Positions 48,401 to 58,086 of a stretch of DNA of 64,000 nt are shown one piece after another. Both the position numbers and the translations under genes were made by a program. Where the stretch lies: the NCBI GenBank assembly GCA_028095005.1, contig CM051460.1:71029676-71093675 (forward strand), read 5' to 3'. The notes under the pieces are model-generated. The model was not told the origin of the DNA. It was given only the letters and a program-made list of their open reading frames with translations, and searched no databases. The DNA is from Rhynchospora pubera (taxonomy: Eukaryota > Streptophyta > Magnoliopsida > Poales > Cyperaceae). The stretch's first letter is position 1, and each line of letters starts with the position of its first letter.

Positions 48401-49164
48401 AAAGAAGTTACTTTAGTAGAAGGATGTCCCATCCTTTGATGCCACAATTCATAATTCTCAATCTTGTTGGTATGACAAACTTTGGCTGAAGCCCCTGAAT
48501 GATAGTAATAAATTCCATCTCTCATCTCACCCACACCAATAACCATTCTCGAGGTGCAATCTTGGATAATGCATAGCGCATCAGTAAAAGTAACGACGTA
48601 TCCGTTATCTTTAATCAATGTTCCAATAGAGATCAAGTTACAGCTTAGAGGTGGTACATATAAAACATTCTCGAGTACCAATCCTTCATTTAATTTTACT
48701 GAACCTTCACATTCTGCCACTGTGGCGGTTCCATTTGGTAATTCAACCGATAATTTCAAAGTTTTGCAAATGTCAAACATGCACTCAAAATTTCCAGTCA
48801 TATGGTGAGACGCACCACTATCAAGTATCCAGTTCAGATTCTTACCATGTATCTGTTCTTTGGATGCACTTGAATTTGATGTGTTGGAGTTAGACAGAGC
48901 CGTCATCACTTGTGGTTGTCTTCCCCTTTTTATTTGAGTTACAGCCTGCACTGCAGCACCTGGATGCACCCCAGTGCCGAGGTGCACTGTCCCCTGCATC
49001 ACATGCGCCATTGTTGGCATTTGGTCGCGTCCTCTATCGCAACTATCTCTGCAGCCATGGCCACCACATCCTTGAGTGCTCCATCTTTCTAGATACCCAG
49101 TCATCTTCGACTGCATCTTTCTAGAATTGTCAGATGAATCAAACTTTTGTTGAATTTCAACCAT
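45499..49164 (-). CDS. Copia polyprotein: protease, integrase, reverse transcriptase, RNase H
   Basis: The frame from ATG 49164 codes for 1,221 residues without a stop. An upstream GTG at 49185 is open too, but the ATG is the likely start. Counting from 49185, the protease site WILDSGASHH is at about residue 122, GAG-pre-integrase ELWHQRMGH at about 247, and the integrase triad is Asp307, Asp370 and Glu406, with exactly 35 residues between the last two. The linker near residue 600 contains a duplicated 32-residue unit. Reverse transcriptase has YVDDLVVAG and RNase H has YCDSDWAAC and AEAEYRSMA. The N-terminal 115 residues contain scattered Cys and His (GCGGHGCRDSC) but no regular CCHC knuckle and no gag fold signature. 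The enzymes look usable; the capsid part looks deleted. Confidence 0.93.
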   Translation of the reverse strand: MVEIQQKFDSSDNSRKMQSKMTGYLERWSTQGCGGHGCRDSCDRGRDQMPTMAHVMQGTVHLGTGVHPGAAVQAVTQIKRGRQPQVMTALSNSNTSNSSASKEQIHGKNLNWILDSGASHHMTGNFECMFDICKTLKLSVELPNGTATVAECEGSVKLNEGLVLENVLYVPPLSCNLISIGTLIKDNGYVVTFTDALCIIQDCTSRMVIGVGEMRDGIYYYHSGASAKVCHTNKIENYELWHQRMGHPSTKVTSLLPDVQFDSSSLRNVCDICLRSKQTRDAFPVSLNKSVEPFELIHCDIWGPYKVPSHCGAHYFLTIVDDFSRAVWVYLMLDKGEAGGMLRSFCKLVHTQFVKLVKCIRSDNGPEFKSREMQTFYSDNGILHQTSCVGTPQQNGRVERKHRHILNVARALRFQSKLPIEFWGECILTAAYLINRTPTPLLGNKTPYELLFGKPPSYAPVRNFGCLCYVSNRSPLSDKFASKSRKCIFVGYPFGKKGWRVYDLQTGDFFVSRDVVFCETKFPFEEEHNVSYNVDLKGSQVRGSNDDLYVYSALDILPDAPEPEDTNAPAPGARDEPALNLRDAPGLSVRDAPASEDTNAPAPGARDEPALNLRDAPGLSVRDAPTPSVRDAPALVPAPTIEVIGPEKRVRKAPARLQDYICYTARCDSSFAQTTPAHTSGSLYPISDHVTCNKFSMGHKKFLAAVTKEKEPEFYGDAIKHKQWREAMQTEIEALERNNTWTLEELSKGKTTIGCKWVYRVKYHSDGKVERYKARLVVLGNRQKEGVDFNETFAPVAKMVSVRTFLAVAVAKGWELHQMDVHNAFLHGDLNEEVYMKLPPGFASSHPGKVCRLRKSLYGLRQAPRMWFSKLAAALNAYGFIQSKADYSLFAYQNGGIFITVLVYVDDLVVAGNSGDAIHKFKNYLSSSFSMKDLGVLKYFLGIEFARNSTGLVLSQRKYTLDILAEYGLLGSKPAATPLEQNHNMSAVKGDCMADPEKYRRLVGKLIYLTITRPELSYSVHIFAQFMHNPLRAHYEAALRVLRYLKNNPGQGILLRADSDLKLYAYCDSDWAACPLTRRSLTGYFVLLGRSPISWKTKKQQTVSRSSAEAEYRSMAAAACELTWLRSLLNFLGVSQQEPVKLFCDSQAALYIAANPVFHERTKHIEIDCHYIRDQICARLIETSYVRSSDQLADIFTKSLGKQQFLYLLGKLGICDLHAPT
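47291..47482 (-). repeat. Tandem 96-bp duplication in the Copia linker
   Basis: Two head-to-tail 96-bp units (47291-47386, 47387-47482) lie between integrase and reverse transcriptase. Both are multiples of three, so the frame is kept, and they encode a repeated NAPAPGARDEPALNLRDAP segment. They differ at only a few bases, so the duplication is recent. Shorter 24-bp GATGCACCTG-type sub-repeats surround them. Confidence 0.9.
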
Positions 49165-49213
49165 GGAGAAAAAGAAACACAACACGGTTAGGGTTTTAGA
49201 GCCGCCCCAACCT

Positions 49214-49227
49214 GGCTCTTGATACCA
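49214..49227 (-). other. Primer-binding site of the gag-less Copia element
   Basis: On the minus strand this reads TGGTATCAAGAGCC, directly next to the 5' LTR. This is the common plant Copia variant of the initiator methionine tRNA primer site. Confidence 0.9.
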
Positions 49228-49435
49228 TGATAAATTTTGTGGTGAGAAAACTGAAAGAATGTTTTTCTATTTTTCTGAATGTTACAATTACAGAGGAAGG
49301 CCTATATCTATTCTAATTTTGCCATACAATCAGTTTTCCTAAATCTAATTACATACCAAATACATCATACTAAATCTAGCTTTATATCTCAACAAATATA
49401 GAAACAAATATAAATTGATATGCGCAGTCTTCACA
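49228..49435 (-). repeat. 5' LTR of the gag-less Copia element
   Basis: This 208-bp LTR pairs with 45284-45491. On the minus strand it contains GATATAAAGC, a plausible TATA box for the element. The TCTTG duplication follows at 49436. Confidence 0.95.
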
Positions 49436-49440
49436 TCTTG

Positions 49441-51410
49441 TTCTCATATAGTATATTATTACTCTCCCTGAATTGTTAATAGGAGGGCCTTACAAGGGTG
49501 ATGTTTGGTTGGGTTGATTTTATTATAGAATATAGGTGGTGCTTCACCTTTTTTTTCATGTTCAAAAAATAATACAGTAGAAAACCTTCCTTTAATCTAA
49601 GAGGAAATGAAGAATTTGGATCTCCCTAGTTCATTCCCTGCATTAGTTTTGTTATTTTTAATAATTGGATCCACGGTTTTTGGAGATTAGCAGGCCTGGT
49701 GTAGGCTGTGTAGCATTTCTTTTTTAAGATTTCTCCTGAGTATAACTTAGCCAGAAATTTTCATCCTAATTCAATAAAATTGATTTGGAAATTATTAAAT
49801 TAAAATGAAATTGTATTGCTAACAATTTCTTAAAATGCTTGCTTCTTATCAATTCATCCTTAGTACCTCATCTAGGGTTTTAGTTATCGGAGAGGATAAA
49901 ACCAAAAAGATAACTAAATTGTGAGAAGTGAACCTGGAGGAGTTGATTCAACACACAAAATTGGTGCCGCACTCCTCAATTTGTGATTTTTCTTCCCTCA
50001 AATTGCATCAAACGAATTCTACTTCTGTGTATCATCCTCTTCCCATTGCAAAATTTTCCTGAAAATCTGAATCTGAATTATCTTGAGTGAAGTTATCAGG
50101 GTTCTTCTTAAAAAGTGTTATGTATTCTGGATGAATAATTTGTTTGGCTTTATAAAGTAGTATTTTTATGTATTTAAGTTTATTTGGTAGAATAACATTT
50201 TTTTTTTTTGAGATGTTCACCAGAAATCATCCAAAACTGAATCCTGTTTGGCTCATTTAAAGTAGTTACATTTTCAACAGACATCCCGCAAACACTAATT
50301 GCGATATATCAAAGGCTTGCGAAGTAGGTTTCCATTAATCCTGTAAAAGAATTCAGTTAATTTAATATCACTGTCATGAATCTTGTAAAAGAATTCAGTT
50401 AATTTAATATCACTGTCGTGTATATCCCATGACTTTGTTACACCATAATTACCTCAATCGTTGAATATTAGTCATCTGAGAAACATTCAATTATACTGTT
50501 CCTTTTTGACATCATAGAAATTAAACACTTTTTGACATTACCTATGTAGAATTGTGATGTCTTGGAACTGTTCCTTTGCTCTGTTCTTTTTCTACAAACG
50601 TTGATCTTTAATTTTTGCTCTCTTCATCACTTTTATTCCACTTTCATCAATTTTGTTTGCGATTTGGCATGGGGGGTCTAGAAAAGAAGGACATCACAGT
50701 ATTGGAATGTTTGTGCCAGACCAAGGTATATAAATTTGTTAAATTATACCAGTATTTGTTTAAGTCTCTGTTTGCCAACCTTCTGTAGTTTATTATACTA
50801 GAGAAACCCCAAATTTAAAAAAAAAGGAAACATAAAGAAGAAAAAAGAAAGTGGAATAAAAGTGATGAAGAGAGCAAAAATTAAAGAAACAGAAAATAAG
50901 GGGGAAAGAAAGGTGCAAGCCCAGTCAATATAGAGTAAATGTTAGAAACAGTACCATTTTATAATTGAATAGTATAGGTGATTACGAGTAGGAAACAGTA
51001 ATATTCAATTTTATAAGGTGGAATGAAAGCTGCAACTTCCATATATGACCAAGTGAACCTCCTAATATTGGTAATTTGGATTGTTGATTCAAGTGGAAAT
51101 TAGAACAAGTGAACCTCCTAATATTGATAATTTGGATTGTGGATTCAAGTGGAAATAGAACAAGTGAAATAATTACAATGCATGAATGTGAATAGTATAT
51201 GTACTTATTCTGGCCTACTAAGGTTCTCTTTGTTTTTTCTTGTCCAGTTCTATTTGTAAAAACAAGCAAAACATAGGGAACGATGTTGTTTCCTACTTAT
51301 GCTAACAACATCTCTTCTGCATTGCAGGCTTCTTTTACCTTGACAGTAAGAAGCAATACCTTTTGATGGCCGTTTCACTCCATACATTCCTGTATGGATG
51401 CCGCAGTTAG
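49441..51410. other. Intergenic, with several short repeats
   Basis: No complete gene. Two tandem repeats are present: a 42-bp period at 50342-50417 and a 56-bp period at 51050-51173. ATGGGGGGTCTAGAAAAGAA at about 50668 opens a short exon-like stretch ending in CCAAG before GTATAT at about 50724. I do not recognise it, but it may belong to the same decayed gene as the plant mobile domain fragment downstream. Confidence 0.45.
50607..50885. repeat. Perfect 39-bp inverted repeat with 201-bp loop
   Basis: Positions 50607-50645 (starting TTTAATTTTTGCTCTC, ending ATTCCACTTTC) are the exact reverse complement of 50847-50885. An RNA from either strand could form a 39-bp perfect stem. No protein or known microRNA is recognisable. 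Confidence 0.9.
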
Positions 51411-51671
51411 GAAACATGCATCGAAATTGATAAAGCATTGATCACCTGCTTTGTTGAGAGATGGAATTCTCATACACATACATTCCTTCTTCCTTTCGGC
51501 GAAATGTCCGTGGCATTACATGACGTAGAGATTCTGTTCGGGCTGCTGACAATTAATAAGAGCTGCGGTTTCTGGGAAGATGCATGGTCATTGGAAAGGG
51601 CATATAAAATAACTTCTGGGAAAAAGAACCTGGTGAAACAAACAGCTACCTCTAAAAATTGCCATATCTGA
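51411..51671 (+). pseudogene. Plant mobile domain (MAIN-like) fragment
   Basis: About 86 codons ending in TGA. The segment KALITCFVERWNSHTHTF, followed by LPFGEMSVALHDVEILFGL, matches the start of the plant mobile domain, in which LITALVERW, the THTFHLP block and GEMTITLQDV are conserved. This domain occurs in MAIN/MAIL nuclear proteins and in some Mutator-like and Ty3-type transposons. A TAG at 51408-51410 closes the frame upstream, and the rest of the domain (normally more than 300 residues) is missing. The open frame's first codon at 51438 is TTG. I consider it a gene or transposon relic without function. Confidence 0.75.
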
Positions 51672-51956
51672 ATTCACTCACAATCTAAGCGGCTGTCCAA
51701 TTGTGGTGTGTCATAAAGTTTGTTTTATTTATTTTGTTGTTGTTGTTGCTGTTTTTCTGTTTTGTATACTTTATTTGGAAGATTATTGTATTAATTATTC
51801 ACGGAGTGTATAGTTAATTATTTTTATGATATATATATTAATCGGGGCTGATAACTCCAATATTAATCATCCCCATCATCTTCAGTAACGTATTTTCTAT
51901 TTTTGAAAATCATTCCATCATTCTCTGGTCACGTGCTTTCTATTTTTGGAAATCCG

Positions 51957-52056
51957 GCGTACGCTCTGTTTCCCTCCCTCTCGCGTACGCTCGCCCCTCC
52001 GTCCCTCCCGCGTACGCTCTCTCCTCCCCCCACCCCTCCCGCGTACGCTCCCTTCT
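51957..52056. repeat. GCGTACGCT minisatellite
   Basis: The palindromic core GCGTACGCT occurs four times (51957, 51984, 52010, 52041), each followed by a pyrimidine-rich spacer. The period varies from 26 to 31 bp. It is much more GC-rich than its surroundings. Confidence 0.75.
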
Positions 52057-53002
52057 CCCTCTCTCACACACTTCATAACCGTTGAAATTAATATTCATAA
52101 ATATGTTGAAGCTAATGTCGTAATTAATCTTTCTTATAGTATCATAACATACGCATCTTACGATTTGGTCCATTATTCAGTTTTAGCATATCATGTTTAC
52201 AGAGGCATAAGAAATGGAAAATATTTGCACTATGATTAAAATAAACTCCTCCCAATAAGATTTCTTAGACCATAAACTAATCTATGAGATTCATGTTGGA
52301 TTATTTCTGGCTTTATGGGCTGACGAGCCAGTCCTAACCGGTCTAGATTATGTGCCAGATTAGGAAATAATCTAAAGGCAAAATCTGCCCCATACTCAAA
52401 TTTTCCTTATTTAGATATTTACCATTCAAATCAATAAAATCGATTCCATACCCTTCTATTTTTGATAAAATTAAAAATATCCCCTCCACAGCATTTTTTG
52501 TTAATTTTTTAATATAAAAAATGATTTTTATATCTACTGACGAAATTGTCCCTTCCCAACTCATCTCCTCTATCGGCCCTAAGAGACTGTTCATCTTTCT
52601 GTTAATTTTCTCTCCAAGAGATATATCTTTCCAGTTCTGACTAAATTTTTTCTAATCATACGTTTCTAGAAATATATCTTTCCATTTCTCTTTTCATCTC
52701 TTCGTTCTCTTCTCTAATGAATAATGATGGATGCATGTGAATAATGACGTGACTGTGATCTATGCTCAGATACAATACCTTTGATGTTTGTGGGGTATGA
52801 AATTCAATTTACTGGTACGAGCCTGAATTAGTATCTGCAAGAAGTGGGAGCAATTAATTACAAATTCTCTTCGGTGTTTTCTTTGCGCTCTACTTATGTG
52901 CAATGTGCTACATGTCTTTCGTTTTAGCTCATGAAAAATCTATACCAACATTAGTATCTGATAAAGAGCATGTAAATAAAAACGCACAAGTACATATATA
53001 TA

Positions 53003-53406
53003 GAGGATTACTAAAATGCTATGCATAGCACGGATGGTCTTCGTGCTACGGATTCATTCTTGAATTTTATGCTTCAAACAACCGATCCAAATTGTTCATT
53101 ATCTTCTTTATATTGAAATTTCATTGGAAACCAAATTTTACATTTTTTTTAAAAAATTTTTACTATTTTTCTCAGATTTTAAAAAATACTTAATCTAATA
53201 AATTCTGGACCCTTCAATAACAGTGATTTTCAAAAATCCGAGAAAAATAGTAAAAAAATTTAAAAAATGTAAAATTTAGTTTCTAATAAGATTTCAATAT
53301 GTAGAACATAATGAACGATTTGGATCGGTTGTTCGAAGCATGAAATGCAAGAACGAATCCGTAGCACGAAGGTCATCCGTGCTATGCATAGCATTTTAGC
53401 AATCCT

Positions 53407-53407
<1 letters not shown>
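53003..53407. mobile_element. Palindromic MITE nested in the Mutator-like element
   Basis: This 405-bp element has ends GAGGATTACTAAAATGCTAT and the near-exact inverse TAGCATTTTAGCAATCCTC. CATATATATA flanks it on both sides (52993-53002, 53408-53417), consistent with a 9- or 10-bp duplication, though it lies in a TA repeat. Its core (CTGGACCCTTCAATAAC) recurs inverted in the MITE at 24125. Confidence 0.82.

Positions 53408-53408
<1 letters not shown>

Positions 53409-53450
<42 letters not shown>
53409..53450. repeat. (AT)21 microsatellite
   Basis: A pure AT dinucleotide run of 42 bp directly after the MITE's right end. It probably grew from the duplicated insertion site. Confidence 0.95.
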
Positions 53451-53454
<4 letters not shown>

Positions 53455-54749
53455 CCAGAATTAGAACTTCTAAGAAAAGCTCAAATAATTCTGCAAAATA
53501 TAAGCAACTTAGAAAAATATTTCCTTGACTTCAATTCAAATGCAATATTGCATCCAGCTTTCTTCATCGACTGTGTTATTAACAATGCATGACGTTTATG
53601 ACAAAATTAATAAATAAACTAGCAGAGTCAAAAGGTAAATATTTTATTTACACACAGGACATTGAACTAGAGTACTCCTTTAGTGGCAAATATCAACACT
53701 GGAGCTTCTTTAGTATAAACTGTCTTAATTCACATTTTTGTTGTTGTATTAGAAACAAGACAGCCTCTTTAGTATAAACAGCCTTATTTCACATTATTGG
53801 TCGTATTAGAAACAAGACACTATAAAAACATGTGAAAGAGATTGAAAAAAAAGAAATATATATATAAAGTATACGAAGATTTGGTTCTCCACTTCTCCTA
53901 AGCAATTTAAAAAGTGATAAATTGATATATTGTGTTTCCTTATTTTTTTTTTTTTGCTCCAGATTACTTGGCAGATCGAAGAGATAGAAAATGAGTTTGG
54001 AAAGACATATTCTTATAAACTAACAATTAGGAAAGATTTATTATGGGGAAAGAGCATATATCAGATAATAGGAAAGATTTCGAATGAGAAATTAACATAT
54101 TTCAGAGAAATATATAGATTTTTATAATGCTTGGAGTCTGGAGAAGACAAACAGTCTCTTGGGGCTTGCAGGAGATGACTTGGTAGAGGCAATTTCGTCA
54201 ATAGATATAAAAATTATTTTTTTTATATTCAGAAATTAACAAAAATGTTGTGGAGGGGATATTTCTAATTTTATCAAGAATGGAAGGGTATGAGATTAAT
54301 TTTAATGATTTGAGGGGTAAATATCTAATTAAGGAAGTTTTGAGGGGTATGAAGCCAATTTTGCCTAATCTAAATTATAGGCTGATTATTGCTTGTAATC
54401 CAAGTCGTTGTCTATTATGGTAATATGTTAAATATGTAGGAATGTGTTGTCTTTTATAGATGCTTATATTTAAAAATCTTGTCTATTTTATGATGGGTAA
54501 AATAGACATTGTTTGGAGGCCTAGAAACCTTTAGCTCTTTATATAAAGGGGTTGGTCCTATACATCATTGTCATATAGATTATCGATCGGACGGATGAGA
54601 TCAAAGAAGTCCACTGGACTGCAATCCGGAGGATTTCGTTCGAAAACAAGATATATAAGCTCAATTCTTAATTTCAGATAGTGACGAAGCCAAGATGGAG
54701 GAATAACAGAGGCTGAGAGAAATACCGGAAGAGTTTGAATGCCGTATGA

Positions 54750-54840
54750 CACTATAAAAAAGATGACTTTTACATAGATTTTTGTAGATAGACTTTTTTA
54801 TTTATGTTAGAATTTATTCTAATTGCTAGATTTACTTGAT
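54750..54840 (+). mobile_element. CACTA-type transposon terminus, second copy
   Basis: Starts CACTATAAAAAAGATGAC and continues with ACATAGATTTTTGTAG and TTTTTTATTTATGTTAG, in the same order as at 21462. It looks like a degenerate CACTA-family end. No partner end was found. Confidence 0.45.
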
Positions 54841-55357
54841 GTACTAAATCTAACAATTGTAGAGGAATTTTACTATTGCTAATAGCGCGGTTATGAACTA
54901 AGCTAATAATTGACTGCCAATAACTCTGTCCATTCATGGTTCTCATTTTGAAAAAAAAATCTTGATTTATTTTAAAACTTTTTAATAAAAAATATTTTTA
55001 TTCAAACAATCGGTCTACACGCAAAACAAAAAAATTGCATTCATTTTTTCATCGTACAAGAGTTATAGATTAAAACAAAAAAATAGCAAAATTGAAAAAA
55101 TCTATACTTGTATACCTGTGTTTAATTCTTGAGAAAAATAAATCTTATCTAAATTATTTTTGAAATCTCATCGTTTCATTTGAGAGCTACCTAGATCCGA
55201 AACACCGTCGTTATGGATTTATTGTACATTGTCATTGTAGCTATAGACGTAGCTTGCTATCATGCTATTTAATATGTTGAGAAAAACATAAAATGTAAAG
55301 TGACTGTAACCGTTGACTTTTAAACATATCACATTATCTCTATCCCAACTTCTTATA

Positions 55358-55525
55358 GGTTCCATTTGGATGCGTTGAGAATAAAGTAGGAAAAAGGAAG
55401 AGGGAAGAAATTTATTGGGAATTGTGTAACTTTTGTGAAGAGTTTGGATGATTAGAAATAAATTTATTGGTAAAAAGTGGTTATTCCTTATTCCTTATTT
55501 CGGAAGAAGCCATCCAAACGGAGCC
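55358..55525. mobile_element. Tourist-like MITE (PIF/Harbinger type), copy 1
   Basis: 168 bp, from GGTTCCATTTGGATG to CATCCAAACGGAGCC, flanked by ATA on both sides. The inner phrase GTGTAACTTTTGTGAAGAGT recurs in inverted orientation in the copy at 57037, so both belong to one family. Confidence 0.7.
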
Positions 55526-57036
55526 ATAAAGTACATATCTAAGAGTAAAAATAATTAGACGAAGGGTGTAAACAATTGTTTATTCCATACAATCTTAGTC
55601 ATTGATTGTTTAAACTAATGGTTGAAAGTTAGCGATGGATATAAGTTTACCTCTTCACTTTTAATATAAAGAAATTTTTTGTTGGATTAACTATAGTAGA
55701 AAATTTTTTGCTGGATTGATTGTGCACTGTGTTAGAAAAGAGAACACGATAGATATGAAAAACTTTATTAAAATATTAATTAATTTTTTTAAATAAAACA
55801 CTTATGTAAATTTTTCTCATCTGTAATTTATCATTTTGACTCATTAAGACTAAAGATAACTCTCAACTAACGTAGTTCATGTCTAAGGTAGTTCATGTCT
55901 AATCTATAGAAAAAAAATATTTTCTCATACGACATGCAATCTGAGCCCTTCAATTTTCATTGATCGATCAATCAAAATAAATTCTAGAAGTTTATTCTTC
56001 ATAATTAAAAGTCGTTAAGCATTGATTTTTAATTAAAGATATTTTTTTATTAAATATATTAAAATAGTTGTACCAATCATTTAAAATAGTTCTTTATATA
56101 TAAAGTAGATATAAATAGATACATTGAAAATATATTTTTCTTTATATATTGATAAATTTAGTTATCAATGTTTATCAAATGGCCGTCTCCCCCTCATCTA
56201 GTGTACATAATGTTCGCAACTTTTAATCCATTCATCGGATGCGTCGCGCATCACATGATTCACACTTATTGCATTACCTCATTGATATTTATGTTTCTAC
56301 CGGATAATCTAATCTAATCCTGATATTTGCGTATGTACTAACCTTCTACCATAATATTCTGCATATTTTTTTAGACCAATACAAAAATACAACCTCAATC
56401 TCCGCTAACCCACCAAAATATTCCTGCACCATTTTAAGAAAAAATTGAATATATGCCACGTCACAATTGAAAAAAATATCACTCCAAATTTAATTTTTTT
56501 TTGAAAAATATAATTCCAAAACTAACTAATTTAGAAAAATACCATTCCTTCTTCCATCTTTTTGCAGCAAGACCTCTATGTGTGTGCCACCTCATGCAAT
56601 ATCCCGTAATTTCTATCTTTATGTTGATACCGCCCACTGTCATCCACTGGTTCCATAGGACCATTTCTGTGCATGTACATCTATTTTTGCATCCAATTAT
56701 TGAAACAGACGCATTAAAGTTGCGAGAATTGAGCCTCCTATCTTGTTATTTTAGTTGTCCATAAGAAAACTTGACTTAAAATGCCAATGCAAATGTTAAA
56801 CATTAAAACAGATCATATTATTAATTGAACACATCACTTTAAAACATATCATATTCATTTTCGATTAACAAAAAATTTTGAATTTTAATGGGAAAAGTTA
56901 GTTAGATACCATTATTTTGACTTCTTCCAATGTCTCATCAACGCACTGATGTTTTCTTGAGATTAACCACATTTGATAAATTTTGCTTGACATTTGAAAA
57001 CACCAATCAATATGAAGAGCAGAGATATTCTCTTTA

Positions 57037-57185
57037 GCTTGCGTTTGGATGAGAGAAGAAGAAGAGGAAGAAGGAAGATGAGAAGAAAAAAAATTATAAA
57101 CAATCCAAACTCTTCACAAAGTTACACACTTCATAATACTTCTTCCCACTTTTTCTCTTCTTCCCACACCTATCCAAACGGAGCC
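57037..57185. mobile_element. Tourist-like MITE (PIF/Harbinger type), copy 2
   Basis: 149 bp, from GCTTGCGTTTGGATGAGAG to CTATCCAAACGGAGCC. A TTA target duplication flanks it (57034-57036, 57186-57188), as expected for PIF/Harbinger MITEs. Confidence 0.8.
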
Positions 57186-58086
57186 TTAGATAAGTGCCAA
57201 AGCCTAAATCAGACCTTCCATGATATCGATAGCTGGTCACATTAATAAAGTTCACGTTAATCGCAACTTTCGACCCATTCGTCAGATGCGTCACGCACGA
57301 CAAATTCACACTTATTGCATTAGCTTAGCGATATTGATGTTCCCTAAGTGCCGATTTTTTATTCGTATATATATTGAAAATATAAGTAACGTGATTGGAG
57401 AACCTGTAGCCTATATTGTTTAGGCTTGACCGGTTGAGTGACTTGTGCGCATTTACAAGTTATAAAACCGTAATTAATCAACACTAAATAATATTGCTGG
57501 GGGCGCTTGTAGAGTAATTAATTGTAAAAACACTTAATCTTTGAAGTTAGTTTTTGTTGTGAAATTGTAATGACCTTTCAAAAAAAAAAATGATAAAAAA
57601 ATGACCTTTCAAAAGTTCTTAACTTCAGAAAAATTACCTTTTAAATAACAATGATGATATATTAATAATTAATTACAAGTAAATGTAATTAATCAACACT
57701 AAATAATTTACCAGAAAATAAAGTAAAATAAACCAAAATAGTTGTTTAAAAAAACAAAAAACAAAGCAACATGTGTAAGGCTATTGTTTAGGTTAGGCTA
57801 AAGATTCCCTGAACCGGATGGAAGCATACAGAGTCTGGCATATCACTGCAAGAATTTCAAACCCTCGCACTGTCCCTCAATAAATAACTTAATGAGCAAT
57901 CCGATGAGTCACTATATCATCCGATACTCAGTTTACGCTACAGAAAAAATTGAACATTTTGAGTCTCAGCAAAACAAGGTACGTCCTCTCCATTTCCCTC
58001 TTGTCCAAACCAAATCCATCAAAACACCGGAGGCAACCAGTGACTTTCTCTTTGTGTAATTGTGTCGCTCTCGCTCAGGCTAAGCA

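Larger units (their letters stand above)
45284..49435 (-). mobile_element. Young Copia retrotransposon lacking gag
   Basis: The element is 4,152 bp on the minus strand. Its 208-bp LTRs (45284-45491 and 49228-49435) differ at a single base (T at about 45478, C at about 49422), and TCTTG flanks it at 45279-45283 and 49436-49440. It has a primer-binding site, a polypurine tract (TTGAGGGGGAG, minus strand, ending at 45492) and one uninterrupted polyprotein frame. The frame has fewer than 115 codons before the protease, where a Copia gag of more than 200 residues with a zinc knuckle would normally lie. It can supply enzymes but probably not its own particle, so recent movement suggests help from a complete relative. 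Confidence 0.95.
52377..54365. mobile_element. Mutator-like element with long inverted arms
   Basis: This 1,989-bp element starts GGCAAAAT and ends ATTTTGCC. The 9-bp sequence TAATCTAAA flanks it at 52368-52376 and 54366-54374, a Mutator-type target duplication. The arms are about 350-390 bp each (52377 to about 52725, about 53972 to 54365) and match in inverted order: CATAC, TAGATATTTACC, GATAAAATTA, AATATCCCCTCCACA, GACGAAATTG and AGAGACTGTT all recur. They have diverged clearly, so the element is old. The interior holds no transposase. It contains a palindromic MITE, an AT microsatellite and a 56-bp tandem repeat at about 53708-53820. Confidence 0.85.
54841..58086. other. Intergenic, upstream of the TRAUCO-like gene
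   Basis: AT-rich with no gene apart from two Tourist-like MITEs listed separately. The TRAUCO-like promoter should lie in the last few hundred bases. I do not see a convincing TATA box there. Confidence 0.5.
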
